Below, piece after piece: positions 1 to 11,207 of a stretch of DNA of 64,000 nt. A model generated the notes under the pieces. That model did not search any database, was not told where the DNA came from, and saw only the letters and a list, made by a program, of their open reading frames with translations. The stretch is from positions 40,774,598-40,838,597 of the forward strand of contig CM043962.1 in the NCBI GenBank assembly GCA_014529385.2. The letters run 5' to 3'. Positions within the stretch are counted from its first letter, which is position 1. Every line of letters begins with the position of its first letter. The DNA is from Adiantum capillus-veneris (taxonomy: Eukaryota > Streptophyta > Polypodiopsida > Polypodiales > Pteridaceae). A program made the position numbers and the translations under genes.

Positions 1-1
1 C

Positions 2-293
2 TACCATTTTTGTATCTAGCAAAGGAAGAGGCTTGAACTTTAGTTCGAGCCTCCACGACTTCTTTTATTTGGTAGAGATTTAGCTTGTACCATTTTTGTA
101 TCTAGCAACGGTAGAGGCTCGAACTTAAGTTCGAGCCTCCATACCTTCTTCTACTTTATAGGGGTTTATCTTCTATCATTTTTGTACCTAGCCATGATAG
201 AGGTTCGGAATCAAATTTGAGCCATGTGGAGGCTCGAACTTGAGTTTGAGCGTGCATACCTTTTTGTACATACCATGATACAGGCTTAATATT
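2..293. repeat. 86-bp tandem repeat with embedded palindrome
   Basis: Two well-matched 86-bp units start at 2 and 88 with the same motif (taccatttttgtatctagca), followed by a longer diverged third unit from 174. Each carries a dyad built on gaggctcgaactt and its complement. The dyad is a perfect 26-bp palindrome at 114-139 and imperfect at 28-53. No coding potential is visible. From 300 to 660 I see only AT-rich sequence with no recognisable gene. Confidence 0.75.
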
Positions 294-660
294 TTTCAAA
301 GTGCTTGTCATTTCCAAAACATCTATGCTATGTAGCTTGGTTTCCATGTACAAATTCATGTTTCCACCTCTACCTGAAAACAAATGCATGCTTTTTCCCC
401 TCCAAAATGACCACCAATTTTAACAAATTCTCAGCTTTATATCTAAAAAACTTGTTTAAAGAGGAGTTATTATAAGAGGTAACAAGCATCTAATTCCTTT
501 CAATAGACCTCCAAGTACCCCAAATTGAACTCATTAACTAGCATCAAACTCTTTCTAGCTGACCTCCAAGTGCCCTAAAGTTCTCATTATATTATGACTA
601 GAGCAGAGTTCAACACAATATTTGGAGAATATTATCAAGTGATGAGCTTCTTCAAATAGC

Positions 661-2009
661 TTAACACTAGAATGGTAACATGACACTTTTATGTCCTTGG
701 ACACTTTTGTGTCCTGTTAAGTGACCATTTTGCTTGAATTATTTGAAGAGTATGAAAATGAATTTCTAGGTGCTATATATCCACAAAGTTGCCTTGTGAT
801 CTAAAAAAAACTTAGCATTTTTTTTTTAGTATCGATCTCACCATTAACCTTACTCTTTCACAACATTTTTGAACCTAAATTGTGTGAAAAAACGGGTCCT
901 ATTTTTGGCTTTTTTTCAATTTTTGGCAACTATACCACTCTAAAATTTATGTTTGTGAGGTTTAGATGGCTAGAGGTTAGGCCTTCATAGTTCTCAACAT
1001 GTTTTGATGCTTGTAGGGAGAGCTAAGTGTATTAAAATTGAAAGTTATGACCAATTTACAAGAATTGCATAATCCTGTTTTTTGGCCAAAATTAGCACTT
1101 TTATGATTTTTTTAGTGGCTTTCTTGATATCCAAATTCAATTTTGATTGTGTAAGTGTAATGTATAACATAAAGCTAATCTTCCTTGAGTTTTGGGGGAC
1201 CTAATATGCTATATAGCATAGTATATGATGATGGTTGAGTTTTTTGATTGCTGAAGAATACGATACATTTTAGAGTAGCGAGTATAACTTTCTCAATATT
1301 GCTAGTTTCTTAGGCCAATTGTGTGTATTTTGTAGGTAGTAACCATATCTAATCATAGACTACAAACTTGGCTAGATATTGAGTAGTTTCTATGGGTTTC
1401 TAGAGGTCATAATGCTAAACCCAGTTTTTTCATGTTTGCTGTATTTAGCACTTTATCATTGCCCCCAAGGTTCCAATTGTAAGAGATCCATTATCCTTTT
1501 GACATGCTCCATGGCTCCTTTTGAATCCAAAGGCCTAAAGGGAACTAAGAAAACATGTATATAGTATTTGTATTGAGCGTGACTATAGAAACTTTGATGA
1601 TAGGTCCGTAGAATGGCAAAAATGCAACTTTTTTGTACCTATTATTTTTTTCCCAAAAAAAAAATTAGTGAGGTAAAAATAACCATATGTTTTGGTCACC
1701 AACCCATTGAAGTTAATGGGGCATTTTATCTCAGGTCCTACAAAAATCCCCACTCTTATTTATATGCAATCAACCATAAGAAATTGTTGTTTTGGACAAA
1801 ATGCACTGGTCCATCAACTTTGGAGGGTTGTAGTGACCAAGGGATGAGAAAAATTACAAGTTTCTCATTTTTTCCATATGTAGGTTATTGAACTATAAGC
1901 TCATGAAAGCATTTTTCAAAATGAGTGGATCTACTATGGTTTTGGAATTTTTTTCCAAAACCCTGAAAGGACACTTTTATGTCCTGTTAGGTTACCATTC
2001 TAGTGTTAA
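661..2009. mobile_element. Non-autonomous TTAA-flanked inverted-repeat DNA transposon (piggyBac-like)
   Basis: The 15-bp terminal inverted repeats CACTAGAATGGTAAC (665-679) and its exact complement (1991-2005) are each bordered by TTAA (661-664, 2006-2009). Just inside both ends lies a small dyad, (g)acacttttatgtcc. The 1341-bp body is AT-rich and has no frame resembling a transposase; the longest frames are under 100 codons and have no recognisable motif. A TTAA target duplication with TIRs starting CACTAGA is the signature of piggyBac-type elements. A CACTA-type element is the alternative, but those duplicate 3 bp, and the flanks here do not give a direct 3-bp match. Confidence 0.6.
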
Positions 2010-2738
2010 GTTTATCAAACTGAAGGTGGTATTTGGAAAAAGGGAATTCGATTGAGTGTGCCCACGAAAAGATGATAGATCAAAATACACAAAAATATTG
2101 AGTTTTCAAGAAGCATTATAAAAAATGGGACTTGAATTATTCCCAAAATTCCTAAATATGTCTTATTTGTGGCTGGTGTGAGGGCGGGCAAAGAAGGGGA
2201 AGGTAAGGAGCCTTGTCAAACATGAGGCGTTGTCAAGGCATCAGCGATGGCATCCCCACCGCCACCGCCGCCGCTAGAGCATCGGTGCCTAGACGAGTGT
2301 GAAGATCGTCTCGTTGACACCAAAGCTTTGGAGCATGCTAAATGCTCCAAAACAGAGGGAGATGTTGAAGGAGTGGAACGACGTGATGGTGCTCCAGAGC
2401 GATGACGCTCCTCGTACCACCTCCTCTGCTAGGGTGACAAAGAAGAAAGAAACTCATCATCATCCATACCTGCATTAAACACACGAACATTTAATCTTAA
2501 TATTGAATGGAGAAAAAAACATGGACAAGTTATAATCTATACTATAGATAATAGGGAGAGGGATTTTTGTGTAGAGAGAGAGAGAGATAAAGAGAGAGAG
2601 AGGACTCATAAAGGGGGAGAGATTCCTGTGTAGAGAGATTCCTGTGGAGTTCTTGTGAATTTGTCTCTCGTGTGCATTCTACGTATCTTGTAAAAGCTAT
2701 GTCTTGAACAACATGCCTTTTATATGTAGCTGTGATAG

Positions 2739-3007
2739 CACTACGCTCCGAGTGCGATGGAGACTGAAGCTGCAATCGCGAAGGAGGTGATCTGTCTCTG
2801 CTCATAGATGCTGCTCGTCCCTCCACTAGTTGATCGGGTGAAAGAGACGCTAAGAAGCACTACTCTGGCCCCAGCAGTAGTGCTTCTTAGCATCTCTTTC
2901 ACCCGATCAACTAGATCTAGTGGAGGGACGAGCAACATCTATGAGCAGAGACGGATCACCTCCTTCATGATTGCAGCCTTAGTCTCCATCGCACTCGAAG
3001 CGCAGTG
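2739..3007. repeat. Long near-perfect inverted repeat (270-bp foldback)
   Basis: The left arm, about 2739-2868, and the right arm, about 2871-3007, are reverse complements over roughly 130 bp, with a handful of mismatches and a 7-bp insertion (gatctag type) in the right arm. The loop is only a few bases (ctggccccag at the apex). Arm landmarks are aggaggtgatc, ctctgctcataga and gctcgtccctccacta. RNA from either strand would fold into a long hairpin. Because it is symmetrical, short frames on both strands translate to nearly the same peptide and should not be read as genes. Confidence 0.85.
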
Positions 3008-3810
3008 TTGTGTTGGCATATCAAACTTTCATGACACATCGAGGAGTGTCCCTGCTTGTGAGAACATACTTGGAAAATACCTGACTGGAAGCAATGACGA
3101 TTAAACACAATTTACATTTCTCAAGTATAGCATATAGAGAAGAATGGACAAAAAGCCACGTGAATACAATATATATTATAAAACGGAGAAAAATTATTCA
3201 GATACAATTTTTATGTCTTTAAGAGGTCTCTCTCTCATCCTCGCATAGCTCAAGATAACTCCCTATGTCTATATAGAGCTCTTTGTTTAGGCAGATGCCG
3301 TCCATTTCATTTTGTAGATTCTCTGCATGCACTTCATAGAGAGTAGCAGCTTGATGCTCATCTGGCACCACCTCAACAGCTTCTGACTGATAATCTTCTC
3401 CAATCTCCTTCATTGATGCCACTGTGATTGGCACATGGTAGCCCTCATATGTCTGTTCACTACGAGGGGCTACTCTATGACATATTCCACTATGATATAT
3501 TCCACTTCAAATATATTTGACACATTTTATGCCAGTCGTGTGACTTCAAACTGGTAAGCTTTCCTTCTTTAGTGAAACACGTTCGGAGCGAGTGCATTAC
3601 GCCAGTGGGGATCTGCACAGATCAAATGGTCTCTTTTACTTTGCGTTCTTGGACTTTTGTCAAAATCCATGGCGCTTTAGGGAGTTTTATCGATCCATCG
3701 GGTGCTGTCTGCGGCCAATATTGCTCCATACGATCCACATTTCTACATTTCTAAGGTCAACCCTGGCTCTTAAAGTATCTTTCTTGCCGGTCAGATGGTC
3801 CCACAGCAGA

Positions 3811-5566
3811 TTACGCACATTCTTGAATATGTGCATTGGATCGAGCAAGTGATTGAGCATGAGTCTGGGTCAATATGGTAACTCGTACCATAGAGAGAGC
3901 CTCTTCATCCTGGGGGGAACCGTCATCACACATCTCCTTCTGCTCTAACCATGCTTGTGCAGACATCCTCGACAGCTCTCTTCCAAAAAAGCCGTCGCGT
4001 AACTCATGATTCTCTAGAAGATATGCTTGATGACCTTTATAGATTTGCTTCTTCAATGAGGCCGCCCGACGTGCATTAAGTCTAGGTCCATATGTGACAC
4101 ATGCTCTGTATCCGCTTGTTTGAAGACCTGCATAGATACACATGACAATAGATAAGCTTGAGAAAAACCAAGATTTATAGTATTTGAGTTTGAGTGTAAA
4201 TCACCTGAGCATTCTGTTAGTCCGGGATAGTCATGCATGGTCACGATTATAATGCCTCTGATCAAAGCATTCCGTCGACCTGTGTGTCGGCTCATATCCA
4301 CCACTTCTATGCCAATCCAAAATTATTGTAGCTCTTTCAATAGTGGACGAAGATACACATCCATATTCTTCACTTTATACCACCCCGACACAATCAACAG
4401 GTGCCCCTTCTTGGTAGTCAACCACGGGGGAATGTTTTAGTTGACGATGACAATGGGCCATACACTGTAAGATGTTGATCTCTGACCAAACGGATTTACG
4501 CCATCCATAGCCAAGCCTATGTGCAAATTCTGAGCTTCCCTGGAAAAATCCGGCCATGTATCATCTATATGTTTCCAGGCTGCACAATCTGCAGGAATCC
4601 GTAGCACACCATCCAAAGATCTATTCTCCTTGTGCCATGATGCTAGGGCGTGCATGGACTTACATTTGAAGAAATTCTTGATGCGAGGAAGCAGAGGAAA
4701 TGTCGCAAAACCTTTTGTGGAATTTTTTGTCCGTGAAGATCTAGAGTCGATATCTCTCGGAATCACATTTCGGAAACTTCTCCCTGTCTATGTATTCCCC
4801 TCTAAAAAGAATGGAGTCGTTAGGACAAGCGTGAATGGAATTGTAATCCATCCCTAAGTTTCACAAGATCTTTCTTGCTTCCTCTCTGAAATTTGGCATC
4901 ACATTATCAGCTGGCAGTATGTGCTCTTTGAGCAATCTACACATCAAAAAAACTACGATACACTTGTGTAAGTAATCTATCAGATCATTATACATCTAGA
5001 GTTTTTTTATTGAAGTAAACATATTGTAATAGATCACCTGAAAAACATTGTGACGTTAGTGTCACTCCATCCAAACTTTGCCTACATGTTGAGAAGAACC
5101 ATGAGCGCCTTCAATCTAGACACACGTGCTCCATCATACAATGGTGTATCGGCTTCACTTTTCATATCATCATAGATAAACCTTTATGAATCCATGATCG
5201 TCTCGATCATTTCATCAATCTCGGGCTCAAACATTGCCTTGGAAATGTGGTCTGCATGATCATCCTCCGAGCTGTCTCAGAGGCTCTATCTTGTGGCTTC
5301 ACGTATGTTGCTTGACCAAAGGAACCGCGAACACGTCTATTAGGTTGCAAGATTGTTGTCTATTGGCCAGCGTCAGAGTTCGACGAGTTATAATTGACAA
5401 CAACTCGATCTATAATAGATGGATCAAACTTGCCAAATTTGTGAACGTGTTGCAAAGAAACACGTCTTGTCCGTCGTACACCATGCTTGCATTGATTACA
5501 AGGATATAAGCTAGATCCTTGTTGAGAGATAGGTGTTTTGGTTGGACGGCCCCATATCCTCGTCAC
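3811..5566 (-). pseudogene. CACTA transposase relic (Transposase_21/tnp2 family)
   Basis: The N-terminal side (5360-5566) has a cysteine-containing segment, YPCNQCKHGVRR, like the transposase-associated domain. A middle part (about 4880-5250) reads in pieces like the tnp2 lead-in, including KFGWSD and HACPNDS-type strings. The core (4437-4766) has NPFGQRSTSYSVWP, the hallmark of plant tnp2. Directly after it an in-frame TAA (4439-4437) replaces the expected Tyr codon, and the same frame continues NIPPWLTTKKGHLLIVSG and then MDVYLRPLLKELQ. After a frameshift, RRNALIRGIIIVTMHDYPG (about 4200-4300) and further conserved sequence (TYGPRL, YKGHQAYL; 3811-4143) follow. At least one nonsense mutation and two or more frameshifts make it non-functional. 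A possible intron near 4144-4200 cannot be excluded. Confidence 0.8.
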
Positions 5567-5632
5567 TACTCATAATGAATGTAAAAACCTTATAACCTGG
5601 ACATAAATTTAATCTTCTATTGACATCCTCCG

Positions 5633-5671
<39 letters not shown>
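5633..5671. repeat. (CT)n microsatellite
   Basis: An uninterrupted CT tract of about 36 bp lies inside the CACTA relic, upstream of the recognisable transposase frame. Confidence 0.95.
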
Positions 5672-5673
<2 letters not shown>

Positions 5674-6059
5674 TTCACACTGTAAACTACCTCACATTCT
5701 CTAGTCATGTCCGATCCCTGCACACCTTGATCTAGAGGTGCACGGAGATCAGAACCAATGAGTAATAATCTCGTCTTTATTGGTCAATGCCTATATTTAT
5801 GGGTACGAGATAAAATCTACACACCCACGTCTACATGATAGATCATGTAGTGGACCCCTTGCCTCTTCTCTACCTATAGCAATTCACAACATCTTAACAT
5901 CTCTTCACAACAGATCCTTGTTCAAGGGATTACTTAGTACATTACATGTTGGCCTCCAATCTGAGTATCATGCCATTGAAAGCTTTCCAACTTAAGGTCG
6001 TATCCGTAGAGAGGAAGAGAGGGATCATCGTCCGCCTAACTCTATTTTTTTTTTCGTAA

Positions 6060-6740
6060 TCCCAAAGGTAGAGTTTAATATAAAAACTAAATCCAAAATC
6101 TAATCTTAAATCTAACCTAATTGAACATATAGTGATTTTGAGCTAATTGAACATGGTTAGTGGGTGAGTTAATAGGTGTCAGATTCTGATGGGAATATAC
6201 ATATTGTTGTGTAGCTACTGTTTGCGCTTTGGGCAAAGCTTTCATTGACATGCCCTAAAATCTAACCTAAATCTAATCTAATCTTAAATCTAACATAAAT
6301 CTAGATCTAATCTAATCTTAAACTCAACATAAATCTAAATCTAACCTAAATTTAAATGTAATATAACTTAAATCTAAATCTAATCTAATCTTAAATCTTC
6401 TCTTAATCTTAAATCTAAATCTAATCTAATCTTAAACTCAACATAAACCTAAATCTAATCCAATTTTAAATCCTAAACCTAAATGTGATGTAACTTAAAT
6501 CTAACCTAGCTAATCTTAAATCTTGCCCTAATTTTAAATCTAACGTAAATATAAATCTAACCTAATCTTAAACTTAGCGTACATAAACCTAAATCTAACT
6601 TAAACCTAAATGTAATCTAACATAATCTTAAATCTAATTTAAATCTTAACCTAATTTTAAATTTAGCATAAATTTTAAATATAAGTTAAATGTAATCTAA
6701 CTTAATCTTAGATCTTAATCTAACCTAACTCTAAATCTTA
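6060..6740. repeat. Degenerate AATCTAA / AACCTAAAT low-complexity array
   Basis: About 680 bp is made almost only of variants of taatct, taaatct and aacctaaat. It has no fixed period and no G on the top strand for long stretches. The 7-mers partly resemble degenerate CCCTAAA telomere-type units, but the exact telomeric unit is not present in series. No gene is seen in 5800-6780. Confidence 0.7.
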
Positions 6741-6781
6741 ATAAACATTTCATTTTATATTTTTTCTACTTTTTTTAATCT

Positions 6782-6922
6782 ATCTATCTCTCTCTCTCTC
6801 TCTCTCTTTGTTTTCTCCCTTTACCTCTCTCTTTCTGTATTCTCCCCCTCTCTCTCTCTTTGGTTTTTCTTTCTCTCTCGCTATCTCTCTCCCTCTTTTT
6901 GTTTCTCTTTGTTTTCTCCTCC

Positions 6923-6958
<36 letters not shown>

Positions 6959-7260
6959 AGATATGTATCTATCTTTTCCTCTCTCAATGTGTGTGTATGC
7001 ATTCTTTGTTTATACATGTGTGTGTGTGTGTGTATGTTTTTTGTTTATGCATGTGTGTACTCTCTCTCTCTCTCTCTCTCTCTCTAAGACACAAAGTGTG
7101 TGTGTGTACGTATGTGTGTGAGAGAGAGGGAGATCAGAGAGAGAAAGAGGGAAAGGAAACATGAGAGAGAGGAGAGGGAAGGAGCATACGTGGCTCTCCT
7201 TTCTCTCCTCGTGTGTGTGTGTGTGTATGTGTGTGTGAAATAAAGAGAGAGAGACGGAGA
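6782..7260. repeat. Compound CT / GT / GA microsatellite
   Basis: Alternating (CT)n, (TG)n and (GA)n tracts are interrupted by short unique sequence. Frames here translate to poly Ser-Leu or Arg-Glu and are artefacts of the dinucleotide repeats. Confidence 0.9.
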
Positions 7261-7319
7261 GCGTGGGTTTACCTCTTTCGCTTGAGCGTCGAAACTCAGA
7301 TATGAGATCTAAGTTTTTG

Positions 7320-7479
7320 GCGCTCTTGATTTATATTTTCCAATGTCGACGTCGCTATGAGCGTCGCTATAAGCGTCGTTATGCAACAAAGAAAATAGCG
7401 ACGCTCATAGTGATGCCGTGGATTTTTACTTTTGAGCATCGCACTACGAGCGTCGCTAATGTGAAGTACCTCTTGTAGT
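7320..7479. repeat. CACTA subterminal repeats and right terminus
   Basis: The motif GCGTCGCTAT and variants occur several times. A perfect 16-bp inverted repeat, CTATGAGCGTCGCTAT, sits at 7355-7370 with its complement at 7395-7410. The stretch ends with cctcttgtagtc. Arrays of short AGCGACGC-type motifs next to a CTTGTAGTG-like end are typical subterminal transposase-binding regions of plant CACTA elements. From 7480 to about 8520 no gene is recognisable. Confidence 0.55.
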
Positions 7480-8523
7480 CTCTAGCGATACTTTCCCAGC
7501 AGGTTTATCCGCATCGTTGGTATGATCGAGATTACGATTGCTTGTAGCACTCAGGATTTGGTTGTAGTGTTTTTCCTTTTGGGTGGTGCAGCGCGAGCGT
7601 GTTTTGCTCTGCATTTTTAGTCTTGAGCTTTGAGTGCTCGACCATTTGAAGCTTCCACTTTTGATTCTTAGCTACGGGTTGAGTCTAGTACTCCCATAGG
7701 TGTTGCCATTTGCAATTGATGACATCTTCTGCAGTGTTTTGGCTTGCATACCGATTTCAACATATCAGGTGTCTTGAGATTTTGATTTGTGTATGCTTTT
7801 GTGGGACACTGGCTAGAGTTTACTCGCCATAGTTTGTGATCGAGTTTAGCTCTTACATTGACAGGTTTACAGGCAGGTTTGAGGGTCATTTGTGAGCTGA
7901 ATGTTTTAGCCATTGTTCCCTCTTTATAGATGCCTATGTATGGCTCAATTGTAAGTTAATTTGCGGCACAGTTGTAACCTGTTTCTTTAGCTATTTGAGA
8001 GCTGAATTTGGGACTATTTTGAGGTTGATTTGCAGCCATATTTTTCAGCCATACAAGAACTTGTGTTACTCTACAAGTACAATTCTTGTTACTCTTGATA
8101 GTGGTTGAGTTTCGACTCCCACTTTTACACAGGTTGTGTATGCTAGGATTTTCTGGCACACTGTTCATTGACACATTGTGGCAACAATTTTTCACTCACA
8201 TATGTATGTCATTTATAGCGCCGTTGAGTGATATTTTGCTAGAGCGGTTTGGCTCTGTGTATAACTTTGTACATTCTCAGATTGGCTATTTGAGCATTTA
8301 TTGTTGTCTCCATTATGATTTACTATTGAGTTTTTTATTGCAGTTTTACAAGGGAGACTCTATCAAAATTTTTCCAGATATATACGCCTATTACAGAGGC
8401 TAGTGAGCTTCACCGTTCACTCACCTTCTTTGCTTAAGATAGTGGTTTGCTCTTAGGTGTGAGAATCTTGTGATCTCGAGAATTGTTTATCATAGTTTTG
8501 GCATGGATATGGAGACGCTTCAG

Positions 8524-9717
8524 AAAAGAGACGGTTCTCGCTCACGATCGCGACTAACATGTTGGCACTGTAGCCACGAGGACAGATGCTAGAGAGTATG
8601 CATGTGACGGGCATGCCACTTTTGAATCTAGCTTGCCTTCAGACTACTTTGTGTCTTGGGATAGCACATTGTATACGCGTTTTCTACTAGACGAGCATGT
8701 AGTTTTTCACGTGACGCCATGTTGTGATTTGTTTTTCTCTTTCTCTAGTGGGAGACTTGGTTGTGTGGAGTTTGTTGATGGTTCAACATATGACATAGAG
8801 AGTGCTAAAGATGTATGCATATCTTTACCTAACGGTTCGCTACTTACGCCTTGAGATGTACGTTATGTACCAGAACTCAACCAGAGTCTCATTTTAGTGT
8901 GTTAGTTAAAGAGTAGTGAACATTGTGTACTGCTTGAAAAGTGGTCATTTCAGATGCATTGGGGATCATTGATGATAGCTAGAGGTTCTAGGAGTGTTCT
9001 GGTATACCCTTTGCATATTTCTAACACACGAGGTGGTGCAGTCTCTGTGTATTTACAGCCATGTTTGGAGGGAGAGACAATGCATGTCTCTTTTGTGGGT
9101 GTGTTACATAAACAACAGATTGTGCATTTGTCTTGTGGTGACGTTCACACAGACATTGATATCTTAGGGGATACAAGGTTTAGTCAGCCATTAGTTGAGG
9201 TGACATCAATTGAGCCAGAGATTGATGCATTATTCTATGATAAATCTGATATGTTTGAGGGCGACAGTGTCCTTGAGACATCTATGTATGATTGCAATGA
9301 TGTTGATTTTTCAGTTCTGCAATCATTCTCATCAGATATGCCTTTGCCAGACGATGCTGACATGGTGATGCATAGTCAGGTGGTTCCTGATGAGGATGCA
9401 TATGTCACTGAGGTTGCTGACAAGGATATGTTGGCACACATAGTGCATGTTTTGTCGGCTTTCGGATCTCTCATGTCTGACCTTTTGGTCTTGAGACTTG
9501 ATCTTGCTTATGTGGTTGATGCATTTGTAGTGGGAGTTGTCAATTGTGCGATGACTGACACTAGCATTGTGCATTGTGGAGCCATGCATGTCATCACTCG
9601 AAACCTACATCAAGAGTGTCATCATTGCTCTAGCCCTAGTGGTATACATGTTGCATCTACACTAGAATGGTTACAAATGCACTCACGTATTTGGAGTGAG
9701 CCAATGGGTATAGGTTG
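8524..9717 (+). pseudogene. Copia-derived non-autonomous element A: Gag knuckle, dead protease, unknown C-terminal frame
   Basis: A degenerate Gag zinc-knuckle string (CWHCSHEDRC, about 8553-8582) is followed at 8633-8853 by a copia protease-like domain: LLDEHVVFHVT stands where the family has LDSGASFHVT, then FSSGRLGCVEF and DVCISLPNGS. The catalytic D-S/T-G is therefore replaced by D-E-H. After a stop and a shift, the frame 8954-9718 (254 codons) begins with MHWGSLMIARGSRS, the normal sequence after the protease. It then enters sequence that is not GAG-pre-integrase, integrase or RT, and ends ...WSEPMGIG. The element at 44516-45750 has the same layout and the same ending. The first ~35 residues are copia-related; the remainder is unrecognised. 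Confidence 0.65.
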
Positions 9718-9790
9718 AGAGCCGTCTTCTCTCACCTCTTGTATATACTAATTGTAGGCTAGTCTTCTCGCTTCTTATCGACACACAACC

Positions 9791-9960
9791 TTTAGTAGGA
9801 GAATTTTAGGTAAAGGTGGTGTGCCTCACCGTACTTTGCCCATGTGTGTGTGCTCATACAGTGAGATTTGAGAGCTCCACCCTACATCCCTGTGTCGTGC
9901 TCTCTCTCTCTCTCTCTCTCTCCCTCTCTCTCTCTTTCGCACTCTCTTCATCTCTACTGC
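9791..9960 (+). mobile_element. Probable polypurine tract and 3' LTR start of element A
   Basis: A purine run (tagtaggagaa) about 75 bp past the stop of the 254-codon frame is followed by ttttaggtaaaggtgg...actttgcccat. This aligns loosely with the LTR start at 45830 (ggttaaagacg...cttttgcccaa). A CT tract (9899-9937) follows. The 3' limit of the LTR is not seen. Confidence 0.35.
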
Positions 9961-10277
9961 ACACATGCACATTTACGATCCATTCCTTCATACTGCTCCC
10001 ATACAGCATCAAGTGCCATCTCTATTGCATCATCAATCTGCTTTTTTATCTGCGTGGCTTTCGCTTCCTGCAGACATCTCTGAACTAATCCCAACATTTT
10101 TAACAAATCTGCAATTGCTAATTTTTAACCAGATCCATGGGAATTGTAATCTTCAATAAACTGCATCAATTGTTTTGGCATCTCCATCTTTACCTCTCAC
10201 ACCAGCTCGTTTTCCGTCGGGTTCACCAAAGATGTTGGAGGATATGTGTTCACAAAGTAGACTGGGAAGGCTCGGGC

Positions 10278-10504
10278 CCTCTGGCTGTGAGAGGTGGTAG
10301 AGAGGAAGAAGCAGAAACAGAGAGGTTAAAAGCCAATAAGATGCCCAAAAATGCACTATATCATATAAAACTGAAAATAACTAGACCAAACCTCTCTGGC
10401 TTTGAGAGGTGGTAGAGAGGAAGAAGCAGAAACAGAGAGATTAAAAGCCAATAAGATACCCAAAAATGCAATATATCATATAAAACTGGAAATAACTAGT
10501 ACAA
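10278..10504. repeat. 115-bp tandem duplication
   Basis: Copy 1 (10278-10392) and copy 2 (10393-10504) both run from ctctggct(g/t)tgagaggtgg through gaagaagcagaaacagagag and aaaagccaataagat to actagwacaa. They differ at only a few positions, so this is a recent duplication. No gene is supported in 9960-11140. Confidence 0.85.
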
Positions 10505-11142
10505 GGTTTGGTCGACTCGATCACTTAGATGAAATTAACAATGGGTTAGGTCATGATATTGAAGTCTTCTCGATGCAAGTCTTAAGCCCTCATAGCTGCT
10601 TATGCTTGAGCTCTTCAATAAATGGAGATTGTCTTTTTAGCATCAAACAATGCCAATTTTTTATCTGTTGCAGAGCTCACCTTTCTTTCGCAAAGTTCTT
10701 AACTACACACATATCCGAGGTGATTACAAACCTGCGTACCTCATCATCATCTAGATATAACAAATAAGGGCATAAGCTTATCATAGATATTATCATAATA
10801 TGTATGTAGACTTTGAAAATAGTGGCAAGGATGAAAGAGAATTTAGCTATGGAGCTCGAGCTTGACAAGGGTGAAAGAGATTAATTTAATATTGCTTAAT
10901 TATAATCAAACTAATGAGCTTGCTTAACGTAGACAAGAGAGAGATATGATTAATATAAATCTCTTATTCATGAAAACCAAGCTAATGAGCTTGGGATTGA
11001 GAGAGAGATTACTGCTTGCGTTATGGTATTTGCGTTATGGTATCTTGAGGTTGAGTAGAGAGGGATATCACATATGGCTTAATTAATGAGTTTGACTTTG
11101 ACAAGGCAAGAGAGATATAGATTTCAGCTATGATAGCCTTAG

Positions 11143-11146
11143 GATA

Positions 11147-11203
<57 letters not shown>
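11143..11203. repeat. (GA)n microsatellite
   Basis: About 30 uninterrupted GA units. From 11204 to about 12290 I see no recognisable gene. A Pro/Ser-rich frame (11487-11852) has no motif and no homology that I can name. Confidence 0.95.

Positions 11204-11207
<4 letters not shown>

Larger units (their letters stand above)
2205..7479 (-). mobile_element. Decayed CACTA (En/Spm) DNA transposon, approximate extent
   Basis: A minus-strand transposase relic (3811-5566) lies between a GC-rich stretch at about 2205-2450 and a right end at 7320-7479. The right end is rich in GCGTCGCTAT motifs and finishes with cctcttgtagtc, close to the complement of the plant CACTA terminus (CACTACAAGA). The left end is not resolved: no clean matching terminus or 3-bp duplication was found. 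The 5' side of the gene holds long CT tracts and a degenerate AATCTAA-type array. The limits are inferred; the transposase and the right-end repeats are seen. Confidence 0.45.

Noticed and set aside
2741-3104. Similar peptides on both strands (LLVPPL..VDRVKE)
   Set aside because: The similarity is caused by the DNA inverted repeat at 2739-3007, not by a gene.
9332-9589. 85-codon frame opposite the element A reading frame
   Set aside because: Antisense shadow of a plus-strand frame that has motif support and a homologue at 44.5-45.7 kb.
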